NCBI GenBank assembly: GCA_037179515.1
Contig: JAXCGZ010011607.1
Coordinates: 70,001-80,000 of the forward strand
DNA length: 10,000 nucleotides
From: Halocaridina rubra
Taxonomy: Eukaryota; Arthropoda; Malacostraca; Decapoda; Atyidae
Reading direction: 5' to 3'
This document shows, in pieces, positions 1 to 9,238 of the stretch. The notes beneath the pieces were generated by a model. That model was not told the origin of the DNA, searched no databases, and saw only the letters and a program-made list of their open reading frames with translations. The translations under genes were made by a program, and so were the position numbers. Numbering within the stretch: position 1 is the first letter of the stretch; every line of letters begins with the position of its first letter.

Positions 1-165
1 AATATCACCCTTGTTAATTCCTTTAAGCCATTTATACACTTCAATCATATCCCCCCTATATAAGATTGAAATATAAATGGGATCTTGGATAGCATTCATA
101 ACGTCCAAAAATCTCCCTCTATTACGTATGCACAATGAACCCTGCTGAAAAGAATTAAGCCATAC
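1..165 (-). pseudogene. C-terminal fragment of a non-LTR retrotransposon reverse transcriptase (partial, runs off window)
   Basis: On the minus strand one frame stays open across this stretch and contains the run RGDMIEVYKWLKGINKGDI (about 1-57). This resembles the conserved block that follows the RT palm/thumb in many CR1/Jockey-type elements of invertebrates (RRLRGDLIEV-type). Upstream residues (about 60-165) are open but do not clearly match the expected leucine/arginine-rich segment, so the copy may be degenerate there. The element would continue to the left of position 1. The family assignment rests on motif recall only. No catalytic motif is in view, and the fragment is presumably non-functional. 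Confidence 0.5.
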
Positions 166-883
166 TGGAGATACAGAGTTGATGGCATATCCTTAACCTC
201 CTATTGAAATACTGGAGCTGTATCCTTTTATGCTAATAACTGAACGAAATGGTTGCAGGGAAGCCATAAAGACATATGCCAAGCCAGATTGACACGTGAC
301 AAGAAGATATACTTACTAATCGATAAATCTCTGCCTTTTCCTTAACCCTTTTCTTAGTTACATTCTTACTTTACCAAGTACGAATTAAAGTGTCATATAT
401 CTTAAGAAACTGACAACACATTTACAGATTATTCTCTTTTCTAGTGTAATATATACTTTGTTCCACTTTAATTGCATCGTGAATGGTATTTCTGACTAGA
501 GAATTCAATATAATCTTAATCTCATACTTACATTCAAAAGGACGACTAGGTTACTTGCAGTACCTGCTATTTTTATGTAATACTACAGTTGAAGGTCTTT
601 TAATCTTAAACAGGACTGTCCTATTATTAAAAAGCGTGCTCCATTTCCAGGGTTACGGGAAGAATACTCGACTAGAATTTCAGAAAAGGCGATTTGGAGC
701 TTTCATAAACGCCTCAAGTACTTCAAAGATCGAATTTCGAACATATAATTAGGTATTTTTCACGGCTTTCAAAATTTATTGTTCTTGATATTATCTATAT
801 TGTTTTCTATGTATACTATTCTTTCACTTTTCCTCCGTATACATTGAAGTTACTCAAGGACTTATCTAAATATGTAATAGTCA
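166..883. other. Unassigned AT-rich sequence
   Basis: No convincing gene. An 89-codon open frame at 483-752 has no recognisable domain and ordinary AT-rich composition, so I do not call it. A stretch at about 579-630 (TACTACAGTTGAAGGTCTTTT, then AAACAGGACTGTCCT) resembles 2698-2745, which suggests a piece of a dispersed repeat also present further right. Confidence 0.5.
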
Positions 884-1393
884 TTAATTGAAAAGTTAAA
901 ACAATATGAGAGTAAAGTTATTACATATTCTCGGAGTAATATGTATTAAAATTTCGAGATAACTGGAATTAATTGAAGAGTTAAAACAATATGAGAGTAA
1001 TGTTATTACATATTCTCGGAGTAATATGTATTAAAATTTCGAGATAACTGGAATTAGTTGAAAAGTTAAAACAATATGAGTGTAAAGTTGTTACATATTC
1101 TCAGAGTATTATGTATTAAAATTTCGAGATAACTGGAATTAATTGAAAAGTTAAAACAATATGAGAGTAAAGTTATTACATATTCTCGGAGTATTATGTA
1201 TTAAAATTTCGAGATAACTGGAATTAATTGAAAAGTTAAAACAATATGAGAGTAAAGTTATTACATATTCTCGGAGTATTATGCATTAACATTTCGAGAT
1301 AACTGGAATTAATTGAAGAGTTAAAACAATATGAGAGTAATGTTATTACATATTCTCGGAGTAATATGTATTAAAATTTCGAGATAACTGGAA
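884..1393. repeat. 85-bp tandem repeat array, six copies
   Basis: Six head-to-tail units start at 884, 969, 1054, 1139, 1224 and 1309, each exactly 85 bp. The landmark ACAATATGAG recurs at 901, 986, 1071, 1156, 1241 and 1326. Units differ by a few substitutions and no indels. Copies 2 (969-1053) and 6 (1309-1393) appear identical to each other, while the intervening copies carry private changes such as GTATTATG for GTAATATG. Each unit holds a near-palindrome, ACATATTCTC followed by GGAGTAATATGT, able to form a short hairpin. The array is AT-rich and satellite-like, with no coding potential. Confidence 0.95.
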
Positions 1394-1680
1394 TAAGAAT
1401 TAGCCATATGTATACGTGTAAGTCCCTGTGTCTGGGATAGGAAGTTCACACCCCTATTCCATATACTTTTGGAGTGTTATATATTCACTATGCTAAATAA
1501 CTGGAATAAGAATTATAAATGTGTGTGCATTTCTGGTATAGGAATTACACACTCTTGTTTGTATAGTTATGGAGCAGATACTGAATAAATCATTCCAGAT
1601 AACTGGAATAAGAATTGCAAACATACATGTGTAAATGTGAGTGTACTTGAGTCTGGAACGAGAATTACTGTACACATTCG
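1386..1680. repeat. Looser tandem units related to the end of the 85-bp array
   Basis: The phrase AACTGGAATAAGAATT occurs at 1386, 1499 and 1601 (spacings 113 and 102), each followed by a diverged segment containing GTGTG-rich and TCTGG..TAGGAATT-like text. The first five bases of the phrase are the terminal bases of the 85-bp unit, so this region seems to be an older or longer relative of that array. A 60-codon minus-strand frame here is a by-product of the repeat. Confidence 0.7.
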
Positions 1681-1760
1681 AATTTTCTCATGTCCAAAAC
1701 AGTGACCCCAAATGAAATGGAGCTTAACCCTCTCCTTCCTCAACAGTAAACTTAATTGTA

Positions 1761-1925
1761 ATCAACAGTGTTACCAACTGTAAATTTACACCACCTGTGG
1801 AAATCAACAGTGTTACCAATTGTAAATTTACATCACCTATGGAAATCAAAGTGTTACCAACTGTAAATTTACACCACCTGTGGAAATCAACAGTATTACC
1901 AACTGTATATTTACACCACCTGTGG
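1761..1925. repeat. 42-bp tandem repeat, four copies
   Basis: Units start at 1761, 1803, 1845 and 1886 (periods 42, 42, 41). Each reads ATCAACAGTGTTACCAACTG, then TAAATTTACACCACCTGTGG and AA, with few substitutions. The third copy lost one base (ATCAAAGTG). The unit contains the perfect 10-bp palindrome GTAAATTTAC, changed to GTATATTTAC in copy 4. Non-coding minisatellite. Confidence 0.93.
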
Positions 1926-2129
1926 ATCCAAGTAGGGCAAGTGTTTGAGAGAGCTCGCAGTGATCTTTAGGAAATTAATGATTAAAAACAATCAATAAAT
2001 AAAAAATGTGTAAAGGAACAGATGCATGTTTTAATGTCATGTGTCATTAAATAAGTGTGAATGGTGCACTGTTTTCGTCACCAACATAGACGTAGAGGAA
2101 GCTGTGGTTAGAGAACTCTTGTCTTTCTG
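1926..2129. other. Unassigned spacer
   Basis: No gene or repeat recognised. The start of a 111-codon open frame lies here (2041-2376), but most of that frame runs through the diverged repeat at 2130-2345, so it is not called as a gene. Confidence 0.4.
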
Positions 2130-2345
2130 GTCTTCCTTCAGTAACGGATCCTTTTTTTTATACCTACATCAACACCGACTATTCTTGCATATTCGATACA
2201 TATCTCTTATCATCCCTTCACATCTGATATGTCACAACACTCCCCATATTTCTTTGTCTTTGAGATATGTATTTTCGTGCCCAGGCCCGATGAGGGCAAA
2301 TTTCTTCGTCCGTCCTGGTGTCACTCATAAAAAGAATATAATGGC
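2130..2345 (+). repeat. Diverged dispersed repeat copy A, probably a retroelement 3' end
   Basis: This stretch aligns by eye with 2761-2992. Shared blocks in order are GTCTTCCTTCA, CTACATCA, GACTATTCTTG, ATATTC, CATCTCTT, ATCCCTTCACATCTGA, CGTGCCCAG, GATGAGGGC, TGTCAC and CATAAAAA. The end in an A-rich run (CATAAAAAGAATATA) suggests a 3' terminus of a plus-oriented non-LTR element or SINE/LINE 3' UTR. No coding part is recognisable. The CCCAGGC..GATGAGGG block also resembles the minus-strand 3' UTR near 3926-3960. Confidence 0.65.
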
Positions 2346-2391
2346 GAAAGTATCAGGAAACAAATTATCCTCGTAATAATAATAGTGTTAT

Positions 2392-2405
2392 AGATAATGT
2401 CATGA
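2392..2405. repeat. Left target-site duplication of SINE
   Basis: AGATAATGTCATGA here matches AGATAAAGTCATGA at 2605-2618 in 13 of 14 positions. It brackets the tRNA-like sequence, as expected for target-primed insertion. Confidence 0.7.
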
Positions 2406-2604
2406 AGTGTAGTCACCGTGGCTCAAGTGGTTGCGTTCGCGACTCTGAGGCGTCAGGTCGAGGGTTCACGCCCCGTCATGGTCTGAGGTTAGCAAGGGCA
2501 GGCACTCAGGGTAAGGATTACATCTGCCAAAACAAGTCCTTCGCAAGAAGGCAACCGTCCTAGCCCTTGGTAGAAAAGGGAGTCCGTGACGTAAAACCAG
2601 AACA
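2406..2604 (+). mobile_element. tRNA-derived SINE (about 199 bp)
   Basis: The 5' part resembles a tRNA gene with RNA polymerase III internal promoters. A box-A-like TGGCTCAAGTGG lies at 2419-2430 and a box-B-like GGTTCACGCCC at 2463-2473, about 32 bp apart. The start (GTCACCGTGGCTCAAGTGG) resembles Leu/Ser-type tRNAs. There is no convincing closing acceptor stem after box B, so this is not an intact tRNA gene. A non-tRNA body follows (about 2480-2590), ending in an A-rich tail (GTAAAACCAGAACAA). Near-perfect 14-bp direct repeats flank the unit. Mobilisation would depend on a partner LINE. I do not recognise the exact family name. Confidence 0.8.
2419..2473 (+). promoter_or_regulatory. Pol III internal promoter (A and B boxes) of the SINE
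   Basis: Box A TGGCTCAAGTGG (2419-2430) fits the TRGCNNAGYGG consensus apart from one extra base. Box B GGTTCACGCCC (2463-2473) fits GGTTCGANNCC with changes at the GA positions. The spacing is in the tRNA range. The box B changes may weaken TFIIIC binding. Confidence 0.6.
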
Positions 2605-2618
2605 AGATAAAGTCATGA
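2605..2618. repeat. Right target-site duplication of SINE
   Basis: AGATAAAGTCATGA, 13 of 14 identical to the left copy at 2392-2405. It lies directly after the SINE tail. Confidence 0.7.
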
Positions 2619-2689
2619 CGTATTGTCTCTCCTTCATGATCTGGCTTCGTAATCACGCTTCTTCAATGCTCAATTGCAACCAGCCGCCC

Positions 2690-3898
<1,209 letters not shown>

Positions 3899-4447
3899 TT
3901 TTTTTTTATTTGGGACAAGGGAAAGCTAGAAAATTACCCTCATGAGGCCCAGGCGTCGAGATAGCATTAATAAGAAAAAGTAGAAGCTTAAAGACAAGGC
4001 AGAAACAAGAGATTGATAGATAGTATGAAAAGCACAGGCTAAAAGAATAGTTGAAGTATTGAAGACCTAAAGATATGACAGGATTAGACACTGAGATTAC
4101 AATAGATCAGCTCTTTGAAAGAAATTAGGCTATAAGAAACAGGAAAGACAGAAAGAAGAATAGAGTTTAAGAGTCTGAAGGTGGAAGATTAGAAGCAGTC
4201 ACTGCACCAACCAATCCGCTAGGTACAAATCTCCACGTAGTACCTGCGAGACGAGGCTGCTTGACGAGTGTTACACGGCCTCAGCAGCGAGGAAGATATG
4301 CAACTTGCCAACTCATCAGGGCGGCAATGGAAGTAGCAACAATAGAAAAGAGAGAGAAATTATATCTTACTGCAATGAGAAAGAGAATCAATATTAGAAG
4401 TATGAAAAAGGAAATTAATGTGTCTGGTTGCCTTAGATTTAACCATA
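3899..4447 (-). mobile_element. 3' end and 3' UTR of a Jockey-like non-LTR retrotransposon
   Basis: Read on the minus strand, the sequence continues from the RT fragment and ends in CCCAAATAAAAAAAAA (3899-3914): an AATAAA signal merged with a poly(A) run, the expected terminus of a retrotransposed LINE. A minus-strand frame around 4170-4270 reads KQPRLAGTTWRFVP and stops, perhaps the last coding residues. The rest is non-coding. A block near 3926-3960 (GCCTGGGCCTCATGAGGG on the minus strand) resembles the 3' ends at about 2280-2300 and 2910-2930, which suggests related families. Confidence 0.6.
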
Positions 4448-5235
4448 TCAAGGAGATAAGTATAAGAAAATGGTCCCAAGATGTGAGAGTAGTATTCTAA
4501 GCAAATCGGAGATGATAGTTGAAGAAAGAGTGATGCGAGACTGATGATGAGTAGCAGATGAAGGTTGTGAAGAGAAAGCAGAGGAAAAATGAAGGGTAGA
4601 ATCGTCGGCAAAGGTGTGTGGAAGAGTGGAGGATGGGGACTGAAGAAAATCGTTGATGGAGAGAAGGAAAAGAGTAGGTGAAAGAACAGAGCCTTGTGGA
4701 ACACCAATGGTTATTGAGAATGAGCTAGATGTTGCACTGTCGACAACCACAGATATAAAACAGTCAAAAAGGAAACTGAAATCAGAGAACAGAGAGAACG
4801 GGTAAAGCCATACATGAGTGAGATAGGACATTAGGTAACCTTTGGATCATGTCTTGGTGATTACGATACGTGGTTTAGATTCAAGATGATGCAAAAAGTG
4901 AGAATTGAGCAAAGTTTCGAATATATTAGTGATGGCAGAAGTTAGAGCAATTCCTCGGTAGTTGGAAGGAGTAGACGGGTCACCCTTCTTAGGGACAGTC
5001 TGAACTACAGTATGCTCCCAAGATGAAGGATTGATCCTGGCTGAGAGAATGAGGCGAAAAAGACGACAAAGCACAGGAGCCAAATTATTTGCAAACACCT
5101 CTAAAGAATCTTGCAGGGATACCATCTGGTCGGTATGCCTTGTTCATCATCAGAGAGCGAAGAACCCTATGGACTTTGCGTGAAGAAAGACTAGGGGACG
5201 GCATAAGGTTAAAGAGGGGTACAGTAAGAGGGACA
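4448..5235 (-). pseudogene. Broken reverse transcriptase of a Jockey-like non-LTR retrotransposon
   Basis: Minus-strand frames together cover the RT domain. In order they show RKVHRVLRSLMMNKAYRPDGIPARF (5' RT motifs 0/1 region, about 5115-5190), LAPVLCRLFRLIL and PKKGDPSTPSNYRGIALTS (motif 2 region, about 4930-5080), SYLTHVW (about 4810-4830), SVVVDSATSSSFSITIGVPQGS then VLSPTLF (motif B), and FADDSTLH (motif C catalytic box, about 4600-4625). The copy is dead. There is a frameshift near 5100-5120, a TGA stop at 4847-4849, and loss of the residues between SYLTHVW and the SVVVD segment. That loss removes catalytic motif A (normally an F/LD aspartate followed by aromatic residues). The 5' portion, including any endonuclease and gag, is absent, and homology stops near 5235. 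Confidence 0.88.
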
Positions 5236-5242
5236 GGTACGC

Positions 5243-6092
5243 TGGCACTGTTTACGGGAGACAGAGTGAATGATGGAGAGGTAGGTGTTGTAGGAAAGTA
5301 TGGGGTACCAGGTGGGAATGAGAGTGGCGAGAGACTGTTAGATATGTGTGTGGAGCAAGAGTTGGTGATAGGCAATAGTTTTTTCAAGAAGTTAATAAAT
5401 AAGGATACATGGATGAGAGTGGCAAATGGAAAAGTGAAAGAAAGAGCACTGATGGATTATGTGTTGGTAGCAAAGAGCATGATTGGTAAAGTAAAAGATG
5501 TGCATGCTTTCAGGGGTGTGGCTGCTGGGATGTCTGATAATTTTTTGGTTGAAGCAAAAGTGGTAGTAGCAAAAGAGTGGGGAAACAGAGTGGGGGAGAT
5601 GTAGAAGGGAAGTGGTGAAGGTGGAAGAGTTGAAAAAGCCAGAGAAGAGACAAGAATATCAGGACAGGTTGAGAGTGGCATATGACAGGGTGATAGAAAG
5701 AGAAGTTGGGGAGTTAGAGGAGGAATGGGAGTTGATGAAAGAAGGTTTTGTGGGACATGCAAGTGATGTGTGTGGAAAGAGGTTTGTTGGAGGTTGCGTG
5801 AGGAGGGGCAGCGAGTGGTGGAATGAAGGGGTGAAAATGAAGGTGGAAGAGAAAAAGAGGGCTTTTGAGGAATGGCTGCAGTGTAACAGTAGGGAGAAGT
5901 ATGAAAGATATAGGGAGAAAAATGTGGAAACCTAGCGGAAGGTAGAGGAAGAGAAGAGGTTGGCAAATGTTATGTGGGGACAGGATTTTAGTAGGTCATA
6001 TGAGGAGAGTAAAAAGAAGTTTTGGAAAGAGGTGAAGAGAGTAAGGAAGGGTGGATCGAGGATGGAATAGACAGTGAAAGATGTGATTGGAC
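5243..6092 (+). pseudogene. Endonuclease C-terminus and linker of a plus-strand non-LTR retrotransposon
   Basis: This fragment resembles a common crustacean CR1-type ORF: the end of the APE-like endonuclease followed by a charged linker that precedes the RT. Visible landmarks are LFTGDRVNDGEV (relic of the GDFNARVGDGE motif with three residues lost, about 5249-5284), YGVPGGNESGERLLDMC, WMRVANGKVKERALMDYVL, and GMSDNFLVEA, where the catalytic SDH triplet reads SDN. Then come VEELKKPEKRQEYQDRL, EWWNEGVK, KKRAFEEWLQ and [13 protein letters not shown] one-base shift in the G-run near 5590-5597 moves the frame, and TAG stops lie at 5933-5935 and 6068-6070. The 5' half of the endonuclease is missing. 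The 3' end breaks at VKDV.. where the ATGT microsatellite starts, so no RT is present. Confidence 0.85.
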
Positions 6093-6910
<818 letters not shown>

Positions 6911-6925
6911 ATGTACTCACACGCG

Positions 6926-6955
6926 CACACACACACACACACACACATACACACA

Positions 6956-7049
<94 letters not shown>
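6926..7049. repeat. (CA)n(GT)n inverted microsatellite
   Basis: A CA tract (6926-6958, one ACAT interruption) switches at the ACGT centre (6958/6959) to a pure 91-bp GT tract (6959-7049). The two are reverse complements, giving an inverted repeat with an arm of about 33 bp and no spacer. Alternating purine-pyrimidine throughout. Confidence 0.97.
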
Positions 7050-7052
<3 letters not shown>

Positions 7053-7135
7053 ATACATGCACACACATACATATATGCGTGCGCACGCGTGCACACACGC
7101 ACCTGCACTCACACACACACACGTTAGCGCGCACA
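7050..7135. repeat. Degenerate CA/GC alternating purine-pyrimidine tract
   Basis: Mixed TA, CA and GC dinucleotides, including the perfect 12-bp palindrome GCGTGCGCACGC (about 7077-7088) and ACGCGTGCAC. Strong Z-DNA-type sequence directly upstream of the gene at 7184. No recognisable TATA box or initiator. GCGCACAG at about 7129-7136 could serve as a splice acceptor but lacks a polypyrimidine tract. Confidence 0.7.
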
Positions 7136-7183
7136 GGAAAGGTTAGAGATCTCGAACACCTGTTATTGCGTAACTTGGATACG

Positions 7184-9082
7184 ATGTTACCGCTATTTGC
7201 TTCAGCCACTTGTAATATCACAGCAGTCATAATGAACCTAACTTATTACTTAATCTCTCTCTTTTTATCAATTTTTGGATCATTTTTTGGAGTCATTTTA
7301 CTCCACCAGACAACTAAGATTATCAACGACCATACAGTTGTTATTCAAGATTGGATGAAAATCACCAGCACGGCCCTCCAGAAAATAGAGCAAAATCCTC
7401 TTATTCTGATTGGAAGGCGAATCCCAGTGGTGAAGACCAAACTACCAGCGAAGACCGTTTCTCTCCTCAACGCTGGAGATGCAACACCTTCGAACCTTCA
7501 GAAACTCCCTATTTTGGGAAAATTCTCCACCAATAGAGGAAAATACGAGACCCTTCTCAAGGAAGCTTCGAGTCTTCAAAAAGCTACAACTTCGTACCAC
7601 GCATTCCTCAAGGCTCTGCCTCTTCTGGAATGCCTCATCTCTCTTGAGGAGCTTCCAGAAATGAAGCCAGCGAGGGAATATCCTTGGCTGAAGACTTTCC
7701 TCTGGTCAGTATTGCCTACGTGCGTTTTGTTCGCCTTAGGTTATGCAGCCTTTATGAAAATAGCAAAACACTCTATTATACTGTCATCTTTCGTTGCTGC
7801 GAGGAGATTACGAAAGCCCTCAAATAATAATATCAAAGACGCAAGCCTCGTTCACACTCCTCTTAGCTTCGAGGGTTACCATGACTCCCTCCCTTTTAAT
7901 AGTATCAAAGACGCAAGCCTCGTTCCCACTCCTCTCAGCTCCGAGGGTTGCCACGACTCCCTCCCTGCTACCCTGCTTGAGTCATCAAGTTCCTTAAAGG
8001 AAGACGAAATTATCTGTGAACAAGAAGTAGAAGTTGAAGGCGAAAAGGAAACCACAGAAACTGAGATGGAAGTAGTACTACCGGCTAACATCACAGAAAC
8101 TGAGATGGAAGTAGTTCTACCGGCTAACATCACAAAAGTTATAACTGTGCCTCAAGGACTTTTGAGAGTGATGAGGATTAAAACAAGCCATTTTACTTCA
8201 ACTTACAATGTTGAGCTAAATCTTCAAAATGACGAAGGAAACATAGAAGTCACTGGAACAGAAGAAGCCATTGCTGAATTCGAAATGATGCTTCAAAAAT
8301 TCACCTACAAGACACTTGAAGGAATTCTTATCGATAGTAATGACATAATCAATATTCCTCAATTAGAAGAAAAGCATTCTGTCATTTTGAGGCCACTTCC
8401 CAGACTAAAGTATGGCATAAACCAAATTACCCTCTATGGTGTTCCAGAAAGTATCTCAAGAGTTGAAGAAGACATCAGGAAGTTCTTAGCACCCGTCACG
8501 GATGATATGACAGTTAATGTTTGGATTGAGATGCCTACATCAAAATGGGGAACCTTGAAACATATGGAATCGGTCATCTTTCAAAAATATAGAGTGCAGT
8601 GTGTAATATTTGTCAAGAATGAACAGAAAGGCTTGGTAAGAGGGCTGTTAAGAGACATCAAAAAGTTTTCTGATATCATGGAAGACCTGGAAAACTTACC
8701 CGTGTCTATTGACACAGACGTCGCATGTTATATGAAAGAAGAAGGACTTTTGGATTTCATAAATATGGAGAAAGAATATGACGTCAAAATAAATTACCCC
8801 AAGAAATGGACGGCAGCAACTACAGACAGTCACACCATCTTACGGGTGTTTGGAGAGAGGGATCAAGCTAAGAAGGCAATAGAGAAAATTGAAATTTTTA
8901 CCCTTCCACCGGGTGTCCAAATCAACAGGTCCCAAGTCAAGGAAGTTCCACAGAAAGAACAAAAAAGAAGTTCGGATTTGTATACATCTGAGAATATGAA
9001 TACAAATGAAAACCGAAGAAGAAGGAAGGGCGGGAGGGAAGATAGGACATCAAATTATATGTGGTATCAAGATATCATATAA
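7184..9082 (+). CDS. Putative two-pass membrane protein with four divergent KH-like units (unrecognised, single exon)
   Basis: Uninterrupted 632-codon frame. The frame stays open through the microsatellites upstream, so I take the first ATG after them (7184, A at -3). ATG 7232 (also A at -3, 616 aa) is equally possible. Residues 20-40 ([15 protein letters not shown]) and about 171-191 ([18 protein letters not shown]) are membrane segments. Basic residues after the second suggest a cytosolic C-terminus. A Ser/Pro-rich linker holds two 24-residue repeats (215-262), then an acidic stretch and two 13-residue repeats [13 protein letters not shown] (291-316). Four units with KH-like pattern follow: 319-373 ([12 protein letters not shown] to [17 protein letters not shown]), 376-435 (ending [17 protein letters not shown]), 436-504 and 505-572 (ending [17 protein letters not shown]). 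None shows a GXXG loop. The tail (573-632) is basic ([11 protein letters not shown]). Function unknown. RNA binding or a scaffold role is inference. No AATAAA is seen downstream in the window. Confidence 0.75.
   Translation: MLPLFASATCNITAVIMNLTYYLISLFLSIFGSFFGVILLHQTTKIINDHTVVIQDWMKITSTALQKIEQNPLILIGRRIPVVKTKLPAKTVSLLNAGDATPSNLQKLPILGKFSTNRGKYETLLKEASSLQKATTSYHAFLKALPLLECLISLEELPEMKPAREYPWLKTFLWSVLPTCVLFALGYAAFMKIAKHSIILSSFVAARRLRKPSNNNIKDASLVHTPLSFEGYHDSLPFNSIKDASLVPTPLSSEGCHDSLPATLLESSSSLKEDEIICEQEVEVEGEKETTETEMEVVLPANITETEMEVVLPANITKVITVPQGLLRVMRIKTSHFTSTYNVELNLQNDEGNIEVTGTEEAIAEFEMMLQKFTYKTLEGILIDSNDIINIPQLEEKHSVILRPLPRLKYGINQITLYGVPESISRVEEDIRKFLAPVTDDMTVNVWIEMPTSKWGTLKHMESVIFQKYRVQCVIFVKNEQKGLVRGLLRDIKKFSDIMEDLENLPVSIDTDVACYMKEEGLLDFINMEKEYDVKINYPKKWTAATTDSHTILRVFGERDQAKKAIEKIEIFTLPPGVQINRSQVKEVPQKEQKRSSDLYTSENMNTNENRRRRKGGREDRTSNYMWYQDII
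7826..7969 (+). repeat. 72-bp in-frame tandem duplication in the coding sequence
   Basis: Units 7826-7897 and 7898-7969 encode 24-residue copies sharing IKDASLV-TPLS-EG-HDSLP. They differ by a handful of substitutions, both silent and replacement, and keep the frame. Confidence 0.95.
8054..8131 (+). repeat. 39-bp in-frame tandem duplication in the coding sequence
   Basis: Units 8054-8092 and 8093-8131 each encode [13 protein letters not shown] and differ by one silent base (GTACTA versus GTTCTA). A very recent duplication lying just before the first KH-like unit. Confidence 0.97.
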
Positions 9083-9238
9083 TATATTGCCAACAGCAAG
9101 AAGAATGGCTGCAAGAGTTGATGTGCAAAAGCAATGGGATAAGGCGGCGGCCTCTCGAAAGAGATTCAGAGAAAGAAAGATCGCCTGGCACAAGAGAAGG
9201 TTTTTCTACAGAGTCATTCGGAGCATCCAGAATCGGTT

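Noticed and set aside
483..752. 89-codon plus-strand frame
   Set aside because: No domain, AT-rich composition, and it overlaps a block shared with another repeat at 2698-2745.
884..1393. CRISPR array
   Set aside because: The units are contiguous 85-bp tandem repeats with no unique spacers, in eukaryotic DNA.
2041..2376. 111-codon plus-strand frame
   Set aside because: It runs through repeat copy A. The matching copy B at 2761-2992 has no open frame, so coding is unlikely.
2411..2485. Functional tRNA gene
   Set aside because: Box A and B are present, but no acceptor stem closes after box B and a non-tRNA body with flanking duplications follows, so it is a SINE head.
4261..4500. 79-codon plus-strand frame
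   Set aside because: It lies antisense to the 3' part of the minus-strand retrotransposon and has no motif of its own.
5457..5966. 169-codon minus-strand frame rich in Ser/Pro/Leu
   Set aside because: It is the antisense shadow of the plus-strand endonuclease/linker fragment, which carries recognisable motifs.
7876..8133. 85-codon minus-strand frame with repeats
   Set aside because: Antisense shadow of the duplicated linker of the KH-like gene.
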